Part shown: in pieces, positions 1 to 13,500 of the stretch
How the letters are laid out: each line of letters begins with the position of its first letter
Numbering within the stretch: the stretch's first letter is position 1
NCBI RefSeq assembly: GCF_030867145.1
Contig: NC_134440.1
Span: 1,054,001 to 1,118,000, forward strand
Source of the DNA: Opisthocomus hoazin
Taxonomy: Eukaryota; Chordata; Aves; Opisthocomiformes; Opisthocomidae
Direction: 5' to 3'
Length of the DNA stretch: 64,000 nt
Translations under genes and position numbers: made by a program
The notes under the pieces: generated by a model
Database searches by the model: none
Seen by the model: the letters and a program-made list of their open reading frames with translations, nothing else
What the model was told of the DNA's origin: nothing

Positions 1-1555
1 CTGGGTGCTCCTCGGAGCTGGTGCGGCGAGGTCCGACGCGCGAGCAGCCGGGGCGGGAGATGGTCCCGTGGCCAGCACCCCGCGGAGGGAGGGTCGGGGT
101 GATTATCAGAACGCAGCTTCGGATTTGTGCAATTTCTTCAATGTCCCGGCCGGGAGCTCTTGGCCTGTGCTGGCCGTGTGCCCTCCCGGGCCGGGGGGCC
201 GGGGCACGCTCAGCGGCGACCGCAGGAGCACAGCCCACACACAAGCAGGGTAATGGAAGGAAGCAGCTTTCGGCTCTTTCTAAGCTGAAGATCTACTCGT
301 TTCTCTATGCTTCAGTGCAGAAAAGTCTCGTAGCTTTAAAAAAAAATACTTTGGCTGGTCTTGTTTGACCCTTGAAGTTCCTTTGCCAGCAGAGGTAGTG
401 GATTCGTGTCAAAGGGCGGTCTCTTTACAAAACAAAAAGCCTCGTACGCTGGCAGGGGCTGTGACTCGGCGCGGGCCGTGGGCCCTGGGGAGGGGGCAGC
501 TCCCCTGGGGACCTGCTCGCTGCCCAGCTCCTGCTCGGGGCCAGCGGGAGGGGCGGAGGCGGCGTCCTGGCCTCGCAGCTTAGATTGCTGGAGACCAAAT
601 GTCTTATCAAGAAAAAACAAAAACCCTGAGAGATGAGACAACGCTCCAGACGCCGTCCCCTGAGCTGGCTCGCAGCTGGCGGGCTGCCAAGTGGAAAAAT
701 GCCCATAAATACCAGCAGCACCGCGGACCGCGCCAGCCGAGCCGGGGAGGGCACGTCGCGGCGGGAGTCCTGCGTCGCGCCGAGGCGCTGAGGCAGGAAA
801 TTCGTCGCTGGACTTTGGGTGCCCGGAACAGTCGGAAGTGATAAATGTACCTCGCGGGGCCTGGCAGACGGCGCGGCTCTGTGCGAGATGGTGCGGGGGG
901 CTTCCCCCCGCTGCGCCAACCCAGCGCTGCTCTGGCCGTGGCCCCTTCCCGGCGCGCTGTTCCCAGGCCGGCACAACCAGCCCGCGTGTGCTGTGCTCGG
1001 TGCTGTCCGTCTGTCCAGGCTGTGCCCGTGCCAGGCTGCAGTGCCCTGCTCCTGCCCGCTGCGGGGGACGCTCCCTGTGTCACCTCCTGGCAGCCTCAGC
1101 TCCCTCTGCAGCCACAGCCAGCGAGCACGGTCGGCTGCTTGGACTCTTCGCATCGCAGTTGCTGCAGCAGAGGCGCAGGATTAGGGAGCGGGGCAAGAAT
1201 TAAGCCCGTGACCTGGCACGGGCACGGCAAAGCCCTGGGCTCCTTCCCAGCCTGGAGGGTCTGCCCTGCTTCAGCTCCTTCCCAAGAGCCGATCATCGCA
1301 GGCTGCGGGGCCGAGCCGGGGCTCCCAGCAGCCGGGGCGGCCCGACCCGCTTTTCCCCGTCGGGGGCTGAGGGGTTTTGTGTGAGCGCTCCAGCCGCGGG
1401 CCAGCGAGGTCTTGCCTGCAGCCCACACACCAAACCCCCCGCGCCGCCTCTCCCCACCCCTCGACACCGCAGCGTCGCGGTCGCTGCGCCCGGGGACCTG
1501 CTGGGTTCTGCCCCTTTGCCCCATCCCAGCGTCCGCGGCGTTTTTGTGCGGTGGC
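1..1555 (-). other. Probable ARHGAP45 3' UTR and downstream flank
   Basis: This stretch lies beyond the ARHGAP45 stop codon in that gene's sense direction. I see no conserved coding exon here on either strand. The segment at about 300-640 is less GC-rich and has A/T runs, as expected for a 3' UTR end, but there is no clear AATAAA or ATTAAA hexamer on the minus strand, so the cleavage site cannot be placed. In human the next gene beyond ARHGAP45 is POLR2E; nothing recognisable as POLR2E is present. Confidence 0.45.
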
Positions 1556-4500
1556 TCAGATAAAGCGGGGCTGCTGCTCGCGGCCGCGCTGGCGCCAGGC
1601 AGCGGCCAGCACGGCCGTGTTGTTGGACTGGTTTGTGTTGTAGTCCGGGTCGGCAGCGAGGAGGCGGCTCTCGGGGGGCTCTTCTGCGTCGCTTTGCTCT
1701 TCTCCCGGGGGGCTGCGGCAGCGGGGAGCGCTGCCCTCCGTGTCCGACTGGCCCATGCTGCAGCTCCGGCTCCGCTGGCCCTCGCTCCCGTCGTCGCAGA
1801 ACTGGGCTTCGTCCGTGCTGGTCTCGCTCTCCTGTTTGGTCAGCTGAGTCCGTGAGCCCTCGTCTGCGGCAGCCAGCAGCTCCCCGCTGTCCTCCAGCTC
1901 CGAGTCGGAGTCAACGGAGCGGTCACCAGGCTCTGCGGGACAGAGGGAGCCCGGCGTCACGCTCTCGCCCGGCACCGTGGCATCAGCGGGAGCTTTGTTC
2001 AGCAAACTTGTGGTCTTCGGGGGAGGGGAAGGGGTTCGTGGCCCTGCCACTGGTGCCCCCCTCGTACCTCCCGAGGGAGCTGTGCCCACCGCGGAGGAGG
2101 GCCGGGTCCCTTTCACTTACCTGCGAAAGAGTCGGCGCCGTAACCCAAACTCCCCTTCCCTGACTCGAGGTAGGGGACGCTGCCGGGAGCTGCGGGCTGG
2201 GAGCCTGTGCTGGCCTGGAGGGAGAGGTGCAGTGGTGAGGGCACGGAGGGGAGGGAAACTCCTTCACGGAGACGTGGTTCCAGAAAACGTTCAGGGGAGA
2301 AATGCCATCGTTCTGCCCCTGTGTAACAGTGCCCAGGCTCCGTCCTCCCACCCCCGCCCGTCTCGCCCGCTGGGACTCTTCCTTGGGGCAGGAAATGGCT
2401 CGAGGCCGCAGCGAAGCGAGGTGGGTTGCCAGCAGAGGCAGGGTCCGTCCTGGCTCCGCGCCCCGAGGCTGCTCCCTCCCCGAGACTCCTACCAGGTCCG
2501 GGCAGCCGGCTGCCTCCTCCTGGCCGCCTGTGCCGTATTTGCCGGAGTCACCCAGCACCGCGCTCTCCTTGGTCTCAAAGATGGTCGAGTAGAAGATGAT
2601 GAGCGCCTCGATGATGCGAGCTTGGTGGGGGTAATCCACCAGCGAGGACAAGGAAATGGTGGCGTCCGTGGGCCTGGGGCGCATCAGTGTTGGCCCAAAG
2701 ACGATGCCCAGGTTGCTTGAGGTCATCTTGTTGTCCTGTTCCACTTCCACGATCCTGGGGAGGAGGAGGAGGAGGAAGAACGCGTGAGAGGGTCCATGGG
2801 GAGGCTGCGCCCACCTCTCGCTCCAGGGACGCCAGGGAAGGTGCCCCAGCACCCGCCCGGGCTCTGGACCTGCCCTCCTCACCTTCTCAGGTGCTGCAGG
2901 AGGTACTGGAGCGTGGCCATGTTCTCCCAGGGAAGCTCCTGCAGCAGCTCCTTCAGCTTCAGCACCAGGTTCACCACCACCTTGTCCGTGTCGGCTCCTT
3001 TGTCCACCAGCTCAGGGCCCCCCTTCCCGCTCTTGCCCTTGGCCTCGCCGCCCTGCAAGCTCTCCTTGGCCAGGCCCATCAGCTCGTTGTAGATGCGGAA
3101 GGGCATGATGGGCTCCGGCAGCTGCACGCAAGAACAGGAGCGCCGGGTGCTGGAGAGCCGTGCCTCCCGCTCCGGGGGCACCTCACCCTCCCCGAGCCCC
3201 AGACCTGCCCCGTGCCACCCAGCTGAGGAGACCTGGGACCTGCCCACAGCACGGAACCAGCCCCGGTGCTGCCGAGGCACGCTGCCCAGAGGTAAGGCTT
3301 ATTCATCCGCCGCCTGGAGCGCGTAAATCCAGCCTCGTTTGTCCTAGCTAATTAGTACCTGTGAAGTTCAAGCAAAAAGCCGCGTTTGGCCACCCCGTGG
3401 GCGCTCTGCTCGTCGGGAACCTCCAGGCCACGGGTAAGGGGTTCCCGCTTCTCCCTAGCAGAGCCCTGGGGTGGGCACGGCGGCAGCTCGAGGCGGCTGG
3501 AAAGGGGACAGGGATGGAGGAGGACAGGGCGGATTGTTCCGGGGCGGAGAAGGCCGGGCACAGCCCGCAGCAGGGGTGGGGATGTGCTTAGGTGGAAGCT
3601 CCTGCTCTGAAGGTTGTAGGAAGCAGCCAGTGCCGTGCGTTAACGAACTGGTGGGTGTGCATTAACGAACTGGTGGGTGTGCATTAACGAACTGGTGGGT
3701 GTGCGTTAACGAACTGGTGGGTCTGCATTAATGAACTGGTGGGTGTGCGTTAACGAACTGGTGGGTCTGCATTAATGAACTGGTGGGTGTGCATTAACGA
3801 ACTGGTGGGTCTGCGTGGCAGGCGATGCTTTCGGAGCGGCTTAAACAGCCGCGTTCAGGCCCTGGCTGCCTCTCACGGCAGAGCCGCTGCCGCCAGCCCA
3901 GCGCTCGGCAGAGGGACGCGGGGGCCGTTTCTCTACAGTGTTGGATCACGGCTCAGGACTGATTCTGCTTTTCTCCTCTGGAGAAACCGCGGAGGCAGCT
4001 CCGAGCCCTCCTCTCTGTGCAGGGGATGCCCAGGAGCCCTTCTGCGGCGCGACCCAGCCCTCCAAGCGAGGCGGCACCAAAGGGTTAAGCGGGGAGGCTG
4101 CAGCGCGGAGGAGAAGCCGCTTCCTCTGCTCCTGCCTTGCGGTGGCTGGGGAGGATGTGGGTGCTGCCTTCGCGCTGGTTGTGCTGCCAGTTCTCCAGTT
4201 TGTGTAGGGGCGTTTGCCGGGGGTGGAGAACGGCCACGAGCAGTGCACAGCCCCCCGTGAGCCCACCCAGGGCGACCTGAGGGGCACAGCCCCCCGTGAG
4301 CCCACCCAGGGCGACCTGAGGGGCACAGCCTCCCACTGAGCCCACCCAGAGTGACCCAAGGGGCACAGCCCCCCGTGAGCCCACCCAGGGTGGCCCGAGG
4401 AGCACAGCCTCCCACTGAGCCCACCCAGAGTGACCCGAGGGGCACAGCCCCCCGTGAGCCCACCCAGGGCGACCCGAGGGGCACAGCCCCCCGTGAGCCC

Positions 4501-7500
4501 ACCGCAGGGGACCCGAGGGGCACAGCCCCCCTGTGAGCCCACCCAGGGTGACCTGAGGGGCACAGCCTCCCACTGAGCCCACCCAGAGTGACCCAAGGGG
4601 CACAGCCCCCCGTGAGCCCACCCAGGGTGGCCCGAGGAGCACAGCCTCCCACTGAGCCCACCCAGAGTGACCTAAGGGGCACAGCCCCCCGTGAGCCCAC
4701 CCAGAGTGACCAGAGGGGTACAGCCCCCCGTGAGCCCACCCAGGGCGACCTGAGGGGCACAGCCTCCCACTGAGCCCACCCAGAGTGACCCAAGGGGCAC
4801 AGCACCCCGTGAGCCCACCCAGGGTGGCCCGAGGGGCACAGCCCCCCATGAGCCCACCCAGAGTGACCCGAGGGGCACAGCCCCCCGTGAGCCCACCCAG
4901 GGCGACCCGAGGGGCACAGCCCCCCTGTGAGCCCACCCAGGGTGACCTGAGGGGTACAGCCTCCCACTGAGCCCACCCAGAGTGACCCAAGGGGCACAGC
5001 CCCCCATGAGCCCACCCAGGGCGACCCGAGGGGCACAGCCCCCCGTGAGCCCACCGCAGGGGACCCGAGGGGCACAGCCCTGCTCGGGGATGTGAGCCGA
5101 GCCCCGGCTGCGCCGTGCGGAGCGACCTTGGCTGGGTCACTTCCCTGTTCGTGTGCCTGGTTCCCCAGCTGCAGAGGGCAGGGAGGGTTCGGGGCGCCTG
5201 CACGTGGTTGCGCTGCGGCTGCGAACGCCGGACGGGGCGATGGCGGCCGCGTTGCGCGGGGGCTCGCCGGGAGCAGGGGGCCCGCGGTCGGCTCAGGGGA
5301 GGCAGCGTGTGGGTGCCTGCACACGGTCGCATCTCCACTGCCAACCCCCTCCCCACGGAAGGGACCCCTCACCACCCACGCTGCCGCCGAAGGGACCCCT
5401 CACCACCCACGCTGCCGCCAAAGGGACCCCTCACCACCCACGCCGCCGCCAAAGGGACCCCTCACCACCCACGCCGCCGCCAAAGGGACCCCTCGCCGCC
5501 CACGCCGCCGTGCCGTGACTCAGCCCAGCTCGGGCACCGTTCCTCCTGCCAGGGCCGGCTCGGTGGAGCCGCGTTCGGTGCTGGGAAGGTCGTTCCTCCC
5601 ACCGCCTCCCCCTCCCCGCAGGAGGCATCCCCGGCCCCTGACCTGTCTCAGGTAGAGCTTCAGGACGTTGCTGATATCATGAGGCGAGGCCTGGGACAGC
5701 TCCACCAGCTCCTTCCCGTTCTCAAATGCCTGGCAGAGCTTCTCCACGCGGGTCTTGACGCCGTTGACTCGGTAGATGCCCTGTGAGGGAGAGAAGAGAG
5801 GGGCCGAAGTGAGGAGAGCTGCTTCTTTGCGTGTTTGCGTGAGACGGCGAGCTGCTAGCTCCCACCCGCTCCTCTCGGGGCTGGAAACCCCCCCTCAGAC
5901 ACCGTTCTGGGACATCCCCTCCCAGCTCAGACGTGACGGCCGTTCCTGCTGCGTAGGAAAGAGGGAGGCAAGAGAAGTGAGTTTCCACGGTCAGAGTTTG
6001 GGGTATCAGGGCCACGTTTATCACCCGGGACTTTCTGGTTTCCTCCCTCCAGTAACCTGAAAACAGCGCCCGCTGGTCTCCGCGCCGAGGCGGGTCGTTT
6101 CCGGAGCAGGCACCCGAGCCAGCTCAGCTGGAGAAGGGGGAAGAGAGCGCGCGTCACCTTGGTTTTCAGCGCCCGCTTCTCAATCTCCGAAACGCACTTC
6201 TTGATGATGAAGGGGATGCCGTCCGAGCTGCTCTGAGAAGCCTTCGTGAAGTCTTGCCCGAAAAGCTGCAGCTTCCCTTGGAGCTTCTTGTGGCCGCACT
6301 GGATGGCCAAGGTCTCCAGGCACTTCTTGTGGCAGGCCAGGTAGCACTGGAAGAGACGGGGGAGTGGGTGGCGGTGGGAGACAGCACCCCGGGGGAGGGG
6401 AAGGGCAGCCATGGAGGCATCGCTCGGAGCACGAGGAGCTCGTGGAGCCGGGCAGCAGACAGGAAAAACGCCTTTCTTGGAGACAGCGCGGGGCCAAGCA
6501 AAGCACACGGACCCCTCCCCAGGGGAGGAACGTCTTCCCAAGCACGGTCAGAGCGGGGCTAACGCGGTCCTGCCCCAGGTGCCTGCTGGCACCGCTGCTG
6601 CCGCGGGAGCTCGGCCCTCCTGGCCACGGTTACGGCCGTGGGTTTGCCCACGCGTGGGCCGGGGCTCCTGGCTGCGCTTCTGCCGCCCGCGTGAAAAGCC
6701 GCACTGCGATGCGCCGCTGCCACGCGTGCGGGGACGCGGGGGACGGGCGGTCACAGGACCGTGGGCAGGTGGAGGGGGAGGTCACCCCGGTCCTGGGACG
6801 CATCCTCCACCTCCTCCACCCTCCGAGCTCTCTTCCCACCTCTGCCAGCTTTACCTCCTCGCACTCCGCGCCCTGGAAGTAGACGTAGCTGTTGCACTCG
6901 CGACACTTGGAGGGGGCGCGGAGCTTCCTCAGCCGGTGCGTCTGCGCGGCCCTGGACAGGCCGATGTTTCGGAAGGGCCCCGTTGGGGCCGTCATCTCGG
7001 GGCTGATCCCGTTGATGCCTACGAGCAGAGCAGAGCGCGGCTGCAGCCTGGCCCCTGCGGAGGGGAGGCTGGCAGAGCTGGAGCAGCGGGACCGCTGGCA
7101 CGGAGCGGGCAAGCAGCCGGGTGCCCCCGTTCTCTGGCAGCACCGCAGGCAGCCCGCACGCCGGGGTGCTCGGCCCCAGCTCGCCTGTTCCCACCGCTCC
7201 GAGCCGAGCTCAGCCCCCGGTAAAGGCAATGCTGTCGGGCTCCTCGTGGGTCGCCATCAGGTACCCTCCCAGCAATCATTCCGTTTACCTCCAGAGCTAC
7301 CGAATTCGGGGAAAGTCAACCTGCAGGGAGCTTTGCCCCGGTGGGGCAGGAGCCCTCTCACGTACCCTGCTCGAAGGGGGTGGCATTTTCCTCCTTCTCC
7401 TCCAGCTCCTCGCTGGAGGACATGGTGCCGTTGGAAGACAGCCGCTGGAGTTTGTGGCTGAATTCACCTGTCAGGAGAAAACCCACAAGCCGGTGAGATG

Positions 7501-10500
7501 ATCGGCAAAGCCGTTTCTCTCCCAAGCGCTCTGACGCTCGTGGCTGAGTCCCACAGCGAGCAGCCGCATGCCCTGTGCGGCTGGGGCAGCTCTGGAGAAA
7601 ATGGGAAACTGGGAGCTGTCAGGGGCTGTGTGTGCCCACAGAGAGCCTCGCCGGGGACTGCAGCCGGAACAGCGGGAAGGTTCAGTGGTCCCCTGTCCCG
7701 TCCCATCCCACCCTGTTGGAGACTGGGATCAGAGCAGTTATTTACAACACAGTGTGATTACAAGGCAGATAACAAAAAGAAGAGCCAGGTCGCGCCTGAC
7801 TCCGACGCTCTGGGTTTGGGCTGGCTGACAGCAGCGGAAGGACTCCCTGCCCCGGGCTCTTCTCGGCGCCTACCTGCGCTTGAATCCAGGCTGCTGTCAG
7901 CTTCGGTGACGGAGGTTGGCCAGGATTTATGGACCTGGTGTCCCCTCCCACCTGCAGAGGAAAACACAGAGTCCGTCGGAGATTGCTTCCTGCGTTCAGG
8001 AGAGAAACACGGGAGAAGGGCCTGGGCTCTGGGAGACACCGCAGTCGCTGACGGAAGCTGCTGCGGGGCTGGGGAAGGGGCTGGGGGGGGCTGTGGTGCC
8101 TTCACCCAGCAAGCAGAAGAAGAGATGGGAAGGTGGAGGAGGGACTGCTAGGTAGCACCACACAGCAAAAGCGAAAAACCTGCAGCTCTGATTGCGTGTC
8201 CTTCAGGAAATTCAGCTCGCAAGGCTTGCTCTGCCAGCCCGCCCTGCAGAACCCCCACGGCTCCGGGCCGGGGGGCCGCAGCCTGCTCCGGCGCTGCGGG
8301 GGCTCGGCTGGGGCTCACCTCTCCGCTCGGCCGCCGCAGCCCCGCTCTGCTGCTCCCTGGCTCCCGCGTCCGAGCCGGCCCCGTCGGAGCCGGCGTTCGC
8401 TGAGAGCTCGCCGGCGTTGAAGCTGCCCTTCCGCGTCCGAGTAAAGGGGGACCTGGCGGGCGGAACGAGGGAGAGAAGGGAAGGTCTGAGTGCGTGGGGA
8501 GGATGGGTGCTTGAAAACCTTATCCATGGCCGCTGTCCCCCTGCCTCAGGATTTATGGTCCTCTCCCCCAGACACCAAGCAGCCTGCCCCATCCACCGGA
8601 GGCTCTGAGGGCGATTCCCAGCCCATCCAGCCCCGCTTTCCCAGCAGGAGCTGCCTTCGGGCGCGCTGGGCGCAGCCGGGTGCTGCGGGGATGCCCAGCG
8701 CCAGCGGCAGAGGAGCGGAGCATAGAGCAGCAGCGCCTTCCCCTCCCCTCTCCTACCAGGCGTTGTGTGACACGTAGGGCTCGAAGTCGTACTGGATGTC
8801 CGGTTCGTCGCCTCGCTGCAGCTGCTTGACGTGAGAGGCGTATTGCTGCCCGGGGTCGTAGAGCTTGCTGCTCTCGCAGAGCGTCTGGAAGTTGACGGGC
8901 AGTGGAGCCGTCTGCATGTGCATGATCTGGTAGAAGGAGATGGTGGCCTGAAAATGACGTAGAGAAAATGAGACGTGAGCTTTGTGAGGTGACATACACG
9001 AACGAGAGAGACAAGGAGCTTGGTCTGCAGCCTTGAGCCTTGGCTTTTCGGAGCACAAAGGAGCGAGGAGAGCTCTACGTCCACCTGCGCCTCATCTGAG
9101 ATAGCAGCAGCTCAGCCGGGTCTGCTGGGGCGGCAGCTCTGAACCTCTCCTGAGCAGGACACGGCCACCCCCTGCCCCGGGGCCACCCCAAGCACGCCCC
9201 ACTCACCGTCTTCATGACCTGGTCGCTCTGTTTGATCACTTCGTGGATCTGCCGCAAGGAGTTCACCTTGGTATCCTCCAACTCCTGCTTCTGGGTATTT
9301 GCATCCGCAACGCAGGTCCGGTACGTGGCCATCGCCTCTTCTGCCTGAGTTGGGAGAGCAGGAGAAGCAGTTCGTGGCTAAGGAGGACGTGGAGAACCAC
9401 TCTCTGCGCTTGGACCGCGCTCCTCTAGGCATTCCTGCGCCGTGCCCGAGGATCCGTGGGGAGCTCGGTTCGGTCCCCATAGCTCAGGGCTGTCCCTGCG
9501 CTCGGGCAGCAAGGAGTGAGAAGGTTCTGGCCAGGCAGATGCTCAGCCCGAGTCCAGAGCTGTTGTGCTCCCACCTTGTTCTTGGCTTCCTCTTCCAGCC
9601 GCCTCTTCTTGTCCAGGGTTTTGGTGGTGATGCTGCTGGCGGTGCTCTGCTGCTCTTCCTCCGCCTTCACGGCCATGTACTTGGCCTTGTCGTGCTCCTC
9701 GCTGCGCTGCATGTAGGTCTGCTTGGCCTTGCGCAGGTTCACCTCTGCCTCTTGCTGCCGGGGAAAGCAGCGACCGGGGTGAGGACTGGACCCATCGCTT
9801 CCCCCGCCGGCTCCCCAGGGCCCCCTTCCTGGCCCCCGTGCCCCGTTTCTCCAGCGTCCCCCAGCACAGCAGAGGACAAAGCTCCAAACGCTGCTGGAGG
9901 GGGGCAAGGGGCCCGGCACCCTCAGAGGGGCACAAGCCCCGGGGGCACTCAGACCGGGCTCGGGCGCGCAAACCCAGCCGGGGCTGCGGGTCTGTTACTC
10001 ACCAGCTTCCTCTGCGCCCGGTGCCACTGCTCCTTGATCTCCTTCCGCCGCTTCTCGTGCTCCAGGCGTCTCACTGTTAGCGGCTGCGTGGGGAGGGGGG
10101 GGACAGCCCCCACGGCGGTCTGAGCCAGACGCTCACCGCTCCTCCCTTTGCAGAAGGCTTTGCAAGGAGAAGTTCCCCGCGGCGGCTGTTATCGCTCCCA
10201 GCGCCGCTGGGCTCGGTTACGGCCAGGGTTTGTGCCACGGACAGAAGTTGGCAGCCTCCCTCCAGCCTGAGCTGAGCAAGAGCAGGGACAGGAGACGGGG
10301 TCCCCGCTCCCAGGCAAACAGCTCCGGAGAGCAGCTCGAGACGGGAGCGGCTTGGCGGGGGCTGGCGGGGAATGTGGGCACGCAGAGCCCTCGGACGAGG
10401 TGAGAGCGGTGAGGAGGTGCTGTTTGCTTTGCCAGACTTGGGGGTTTCTCCTAGACCCTGCGTCCGACCCATCCCCAAGGACCTGAAGCGGCTGAGCCCC

Positions 10501-13500
10501 TGGGCTCAATCCGCCGAGGCCAGCGCAAAGCCGGGGAACGCCGAGCCCGAGCGGGGCTGAGCCGAGCAGAGCCCGTTTGTGGAGGAGCTGCCTGGGGCAG
10601 CAGGACTGAGCAGATCAGTGGCCTCCTCACTGCCTGGCTGCCCGGGGAGGACCCTTCGAGACAGACGGACGGCCCTCCGTCCGCTCACCTGGAGGAAGGT
10701 CTGGTGCTGCAGCGTGTTGGCAGCCTGCAGAACCGACGTCCCGTGCTCCATGTCCTGCTCCAGGGCCAGCAGGTAGATGGACAGGAAGGGCATGTTGGTC
10801 TGAGAAAGGAGAAAACACACGGCCCTGAGCCCGGCACCGCAGCGTGAGCCGACGGAGACGCGTCCTGGGGGGACGGAGACTGCTGGGGGGAGGTTGGAGC
10901 ATCGCCTGCCCAGTGCCCGGGCTGGAGAGCAGGGGCTGGGGCGCGTCCGGCGTGCGAGCCTGCCCGGGCTCTCCCTGCCGGCACAGCCGGGCAGAAGCAC
11001 CAGCTACCGATGGAGGAGCTTTCGCAGGGTCTCGGCATCGTCCTTTGCTTTGGTTAGGACGTGGGAATTCTGCCAGGGAAGGAGCTTTGGAGAACTGCAC
11101 GCCCGCTCTCCGGGGCCGGGCAAGAGAAGCTCTCCAGGGCCGCTGGAGCAGCCCGGATGGCCGGTGCCGTCGGGGACGCGGGGACTTGCCTCCTGGCTGA
11201 TGGTTTGCTTGCAGCTGTTCGCCATCTTCTGCAGCCCTTTGGCGAACTCCATCTCTGGAAGAGAAAGGCTGAGATTGGAAGGACGTCCGAGCCGCAAGGG
11301 TGTCCCTGCTGACCGGGTTCCTTTTTCCAAATAAATCGGGAACTGCGGGGCTGGAGTTCACTGCAGCCCTTGCAGTGCCTGGCTCCCTCGGCCTCGTGCA
11401 TGGGAGGACCTCGACCTGTGCTGGTGCTGCCGTAGGGGCTCAGCCCCACTCCGGAGAGGACCCACCCGCCGTCCTCCCCGCCTCACCCAGCATGGTCCTT
11501 TTCTCCAGGTATCCGATCAGGTCCTTCATGTACTTGGAGATGTTTTTGGCGTACTGGAGGGCAGCATCCACCCCTCCCTCGCAGCGCTGCAGCATCACGT
11601 CCACTTCCTCGGCCGGAGGGCGGCCTGCGGTGGGACGAGGGAGAGGGTGGGGAGAGAAAGAGGAGACCCACGCCGAATGTCTCAGCCCGAAATGCGCTCT
11701 CCAAGCGCCTTCGAGTTCCCAGGAGCACTGGAACAGCTGGGAAAACCCTAGGACAGCCTGGCGAGCCCCTGCGAGCCCCGTGAGCTTTCAGCGCAAAGCT
11801 CCCCGTTCCTGCGCCAGCATCGTGCTGTGCTGGGGTCCTGCCAGCCCCCCCGTGCCAGCAGCTCTGCTGCCGTGTCTCAGCCAAGCAGCCCTGCGTGGCT
11901 CAGAACCGCAGCAGCGGCGGGGAAGACGCCGGTTGGTGCCGGCCGGGCTGCTCAGCCGGGCACCCCACGACCCCAAACCGCGCGCCCAGACCCTGCCTGC
12001 TCACCTGTGTCGTAGCTTTGCACGCCTGGAGGCACGCTGGCCCCTCCGGCCCCGGCGATCCCCCCGCAGAGGCTCTCCATGGTCTTTGGGAACCGGGAGA
12101 GGAAAGGGACTGATCAGAGCCGGGGAAGGGGAGCAGCTGGAGGGGCTGGCGGCTGACGGGGACGCAGAAACCCGGTGCTGCCGGAGCCTTTCTGCTGCTG
12201 CTGGAAGCTGCTGTGCCCGGCCCGCGGCTCCGGAGGAAGGCCAGGAGCTAACGGGAGCGTTGCTGGAGAGGTGCCTTGCTCTGGGCACACACCAGACCGG
12301 GGCAGAGCCACGGAGAGCAACCAGAGCCGCTTTCTGCCCCTGCTGAGAGCTGCTCCGTCCCCTCCCGGCCACCCTGCCCTCTTGGTCGGGCTGCCAAGCG
12401 GCTTCTCCCCTCCTGGGGACGATGGTGAGGGCAGGAGCAAGCAGGCAAAGCCGACACGCAGCCCCGACAGGCTTGGAGGTGAGCTGGGGATCCCCAGGCG
12501 GGGGCGGGGGGCTCAGCCCCTTCCCGAGCCGGGTCTGAGCGCCCGGCACATCCCGAGCCCGGCGCGATGGGACCGGGCATCACTCACCTGGTTCTGGTCG
12601 CTGGGTGGGATGGAGAGGATGGTGCTGCTGTCCACCTCCCCCATGAGGAACTCGGACACGCTGTGAGGAGAGGAACGCGACCGGGCTCAGCGCAGGGAGG
12701 ACGGGCAGTGACAAGCAGGGCTGTCACCCAGCAGCACCCGACCCGCGACCGAGGGACCGGGCCAGGGCCAGGGCGGTCAGGGCTGCAGCACTGGTGTCGG
12801 CGGGGATCAGCTCAGCTCCACGGGACCTGGTCTTGGTCACTCAGCTGGAGGAGCAGAGCTTGGCCCAGCACTGAACAGGGGCCGGGAGACAGAGCCTGTG
12901 GGCTCGAGCAGGCTTTGGGGTCCCTCCCCAGGGCTGGAGGAATCGCCGGTGAGAGCGGGAGGAGTCGTCTGCCCTCCCCGTGGGGTCTCCCCGTGGGGTC
13001 TCCCCGGTCCCCAGAGCAGTGGGGCTGTGTGGGGCTGTGCGTGGGCGAGGGGATGGGGTGAGGGGTGGAGGTGTGTCCTGGCCAGCGGGGATAACGCGGT
13101 CCCTCAGGGGACCTTCTCTGGGGGATCGCTGGCCAGAAGTCCCTTACGTGCTGCTGAAGGACACTGCGATGGTCTCCACGGCCTTCTCGAACTCCCGCTT
13201 GTCCGTCTCATTGTTGGATTCGTAATGGAAACCTGGAAACGAGGAAGCGAGGCAGCCCTGTCGCCACGAGTGCCTGTCTCGGGGAGAAGGAGCTGCCGGC
13301 TCCCGCCGGTCTCAGCCCTGCCGTGGGGCTGGGGCTGGGTCCGGGGAGGTGAGGACCATCCCTGCGGACGATGGACCTTCTCTAGGGCAGCGCAGTGCCT
13401 CTGCCCCCCTGTTTCTCCCGGGAATGACTCCCCTGCCAGCATCACTTGGCTCCCATTTCTGCTCACTGCCGTTACCCAGGGCTGCCGGGAAAGCGCTGCT

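Noticed and set aside
3933-5375. 480-aa minus-strand open frame rich in Gly, Leu and Trp repeats
   Set aside because: It is simply the 39-bp minisatellite, whose unit length keeps frames open; it has no start context, domain or conserved flank.
3637-5512. CRISPR-like arrays
   Set aside because: Repeats are directly tandem without unique spacers, in a vertebrate genome.
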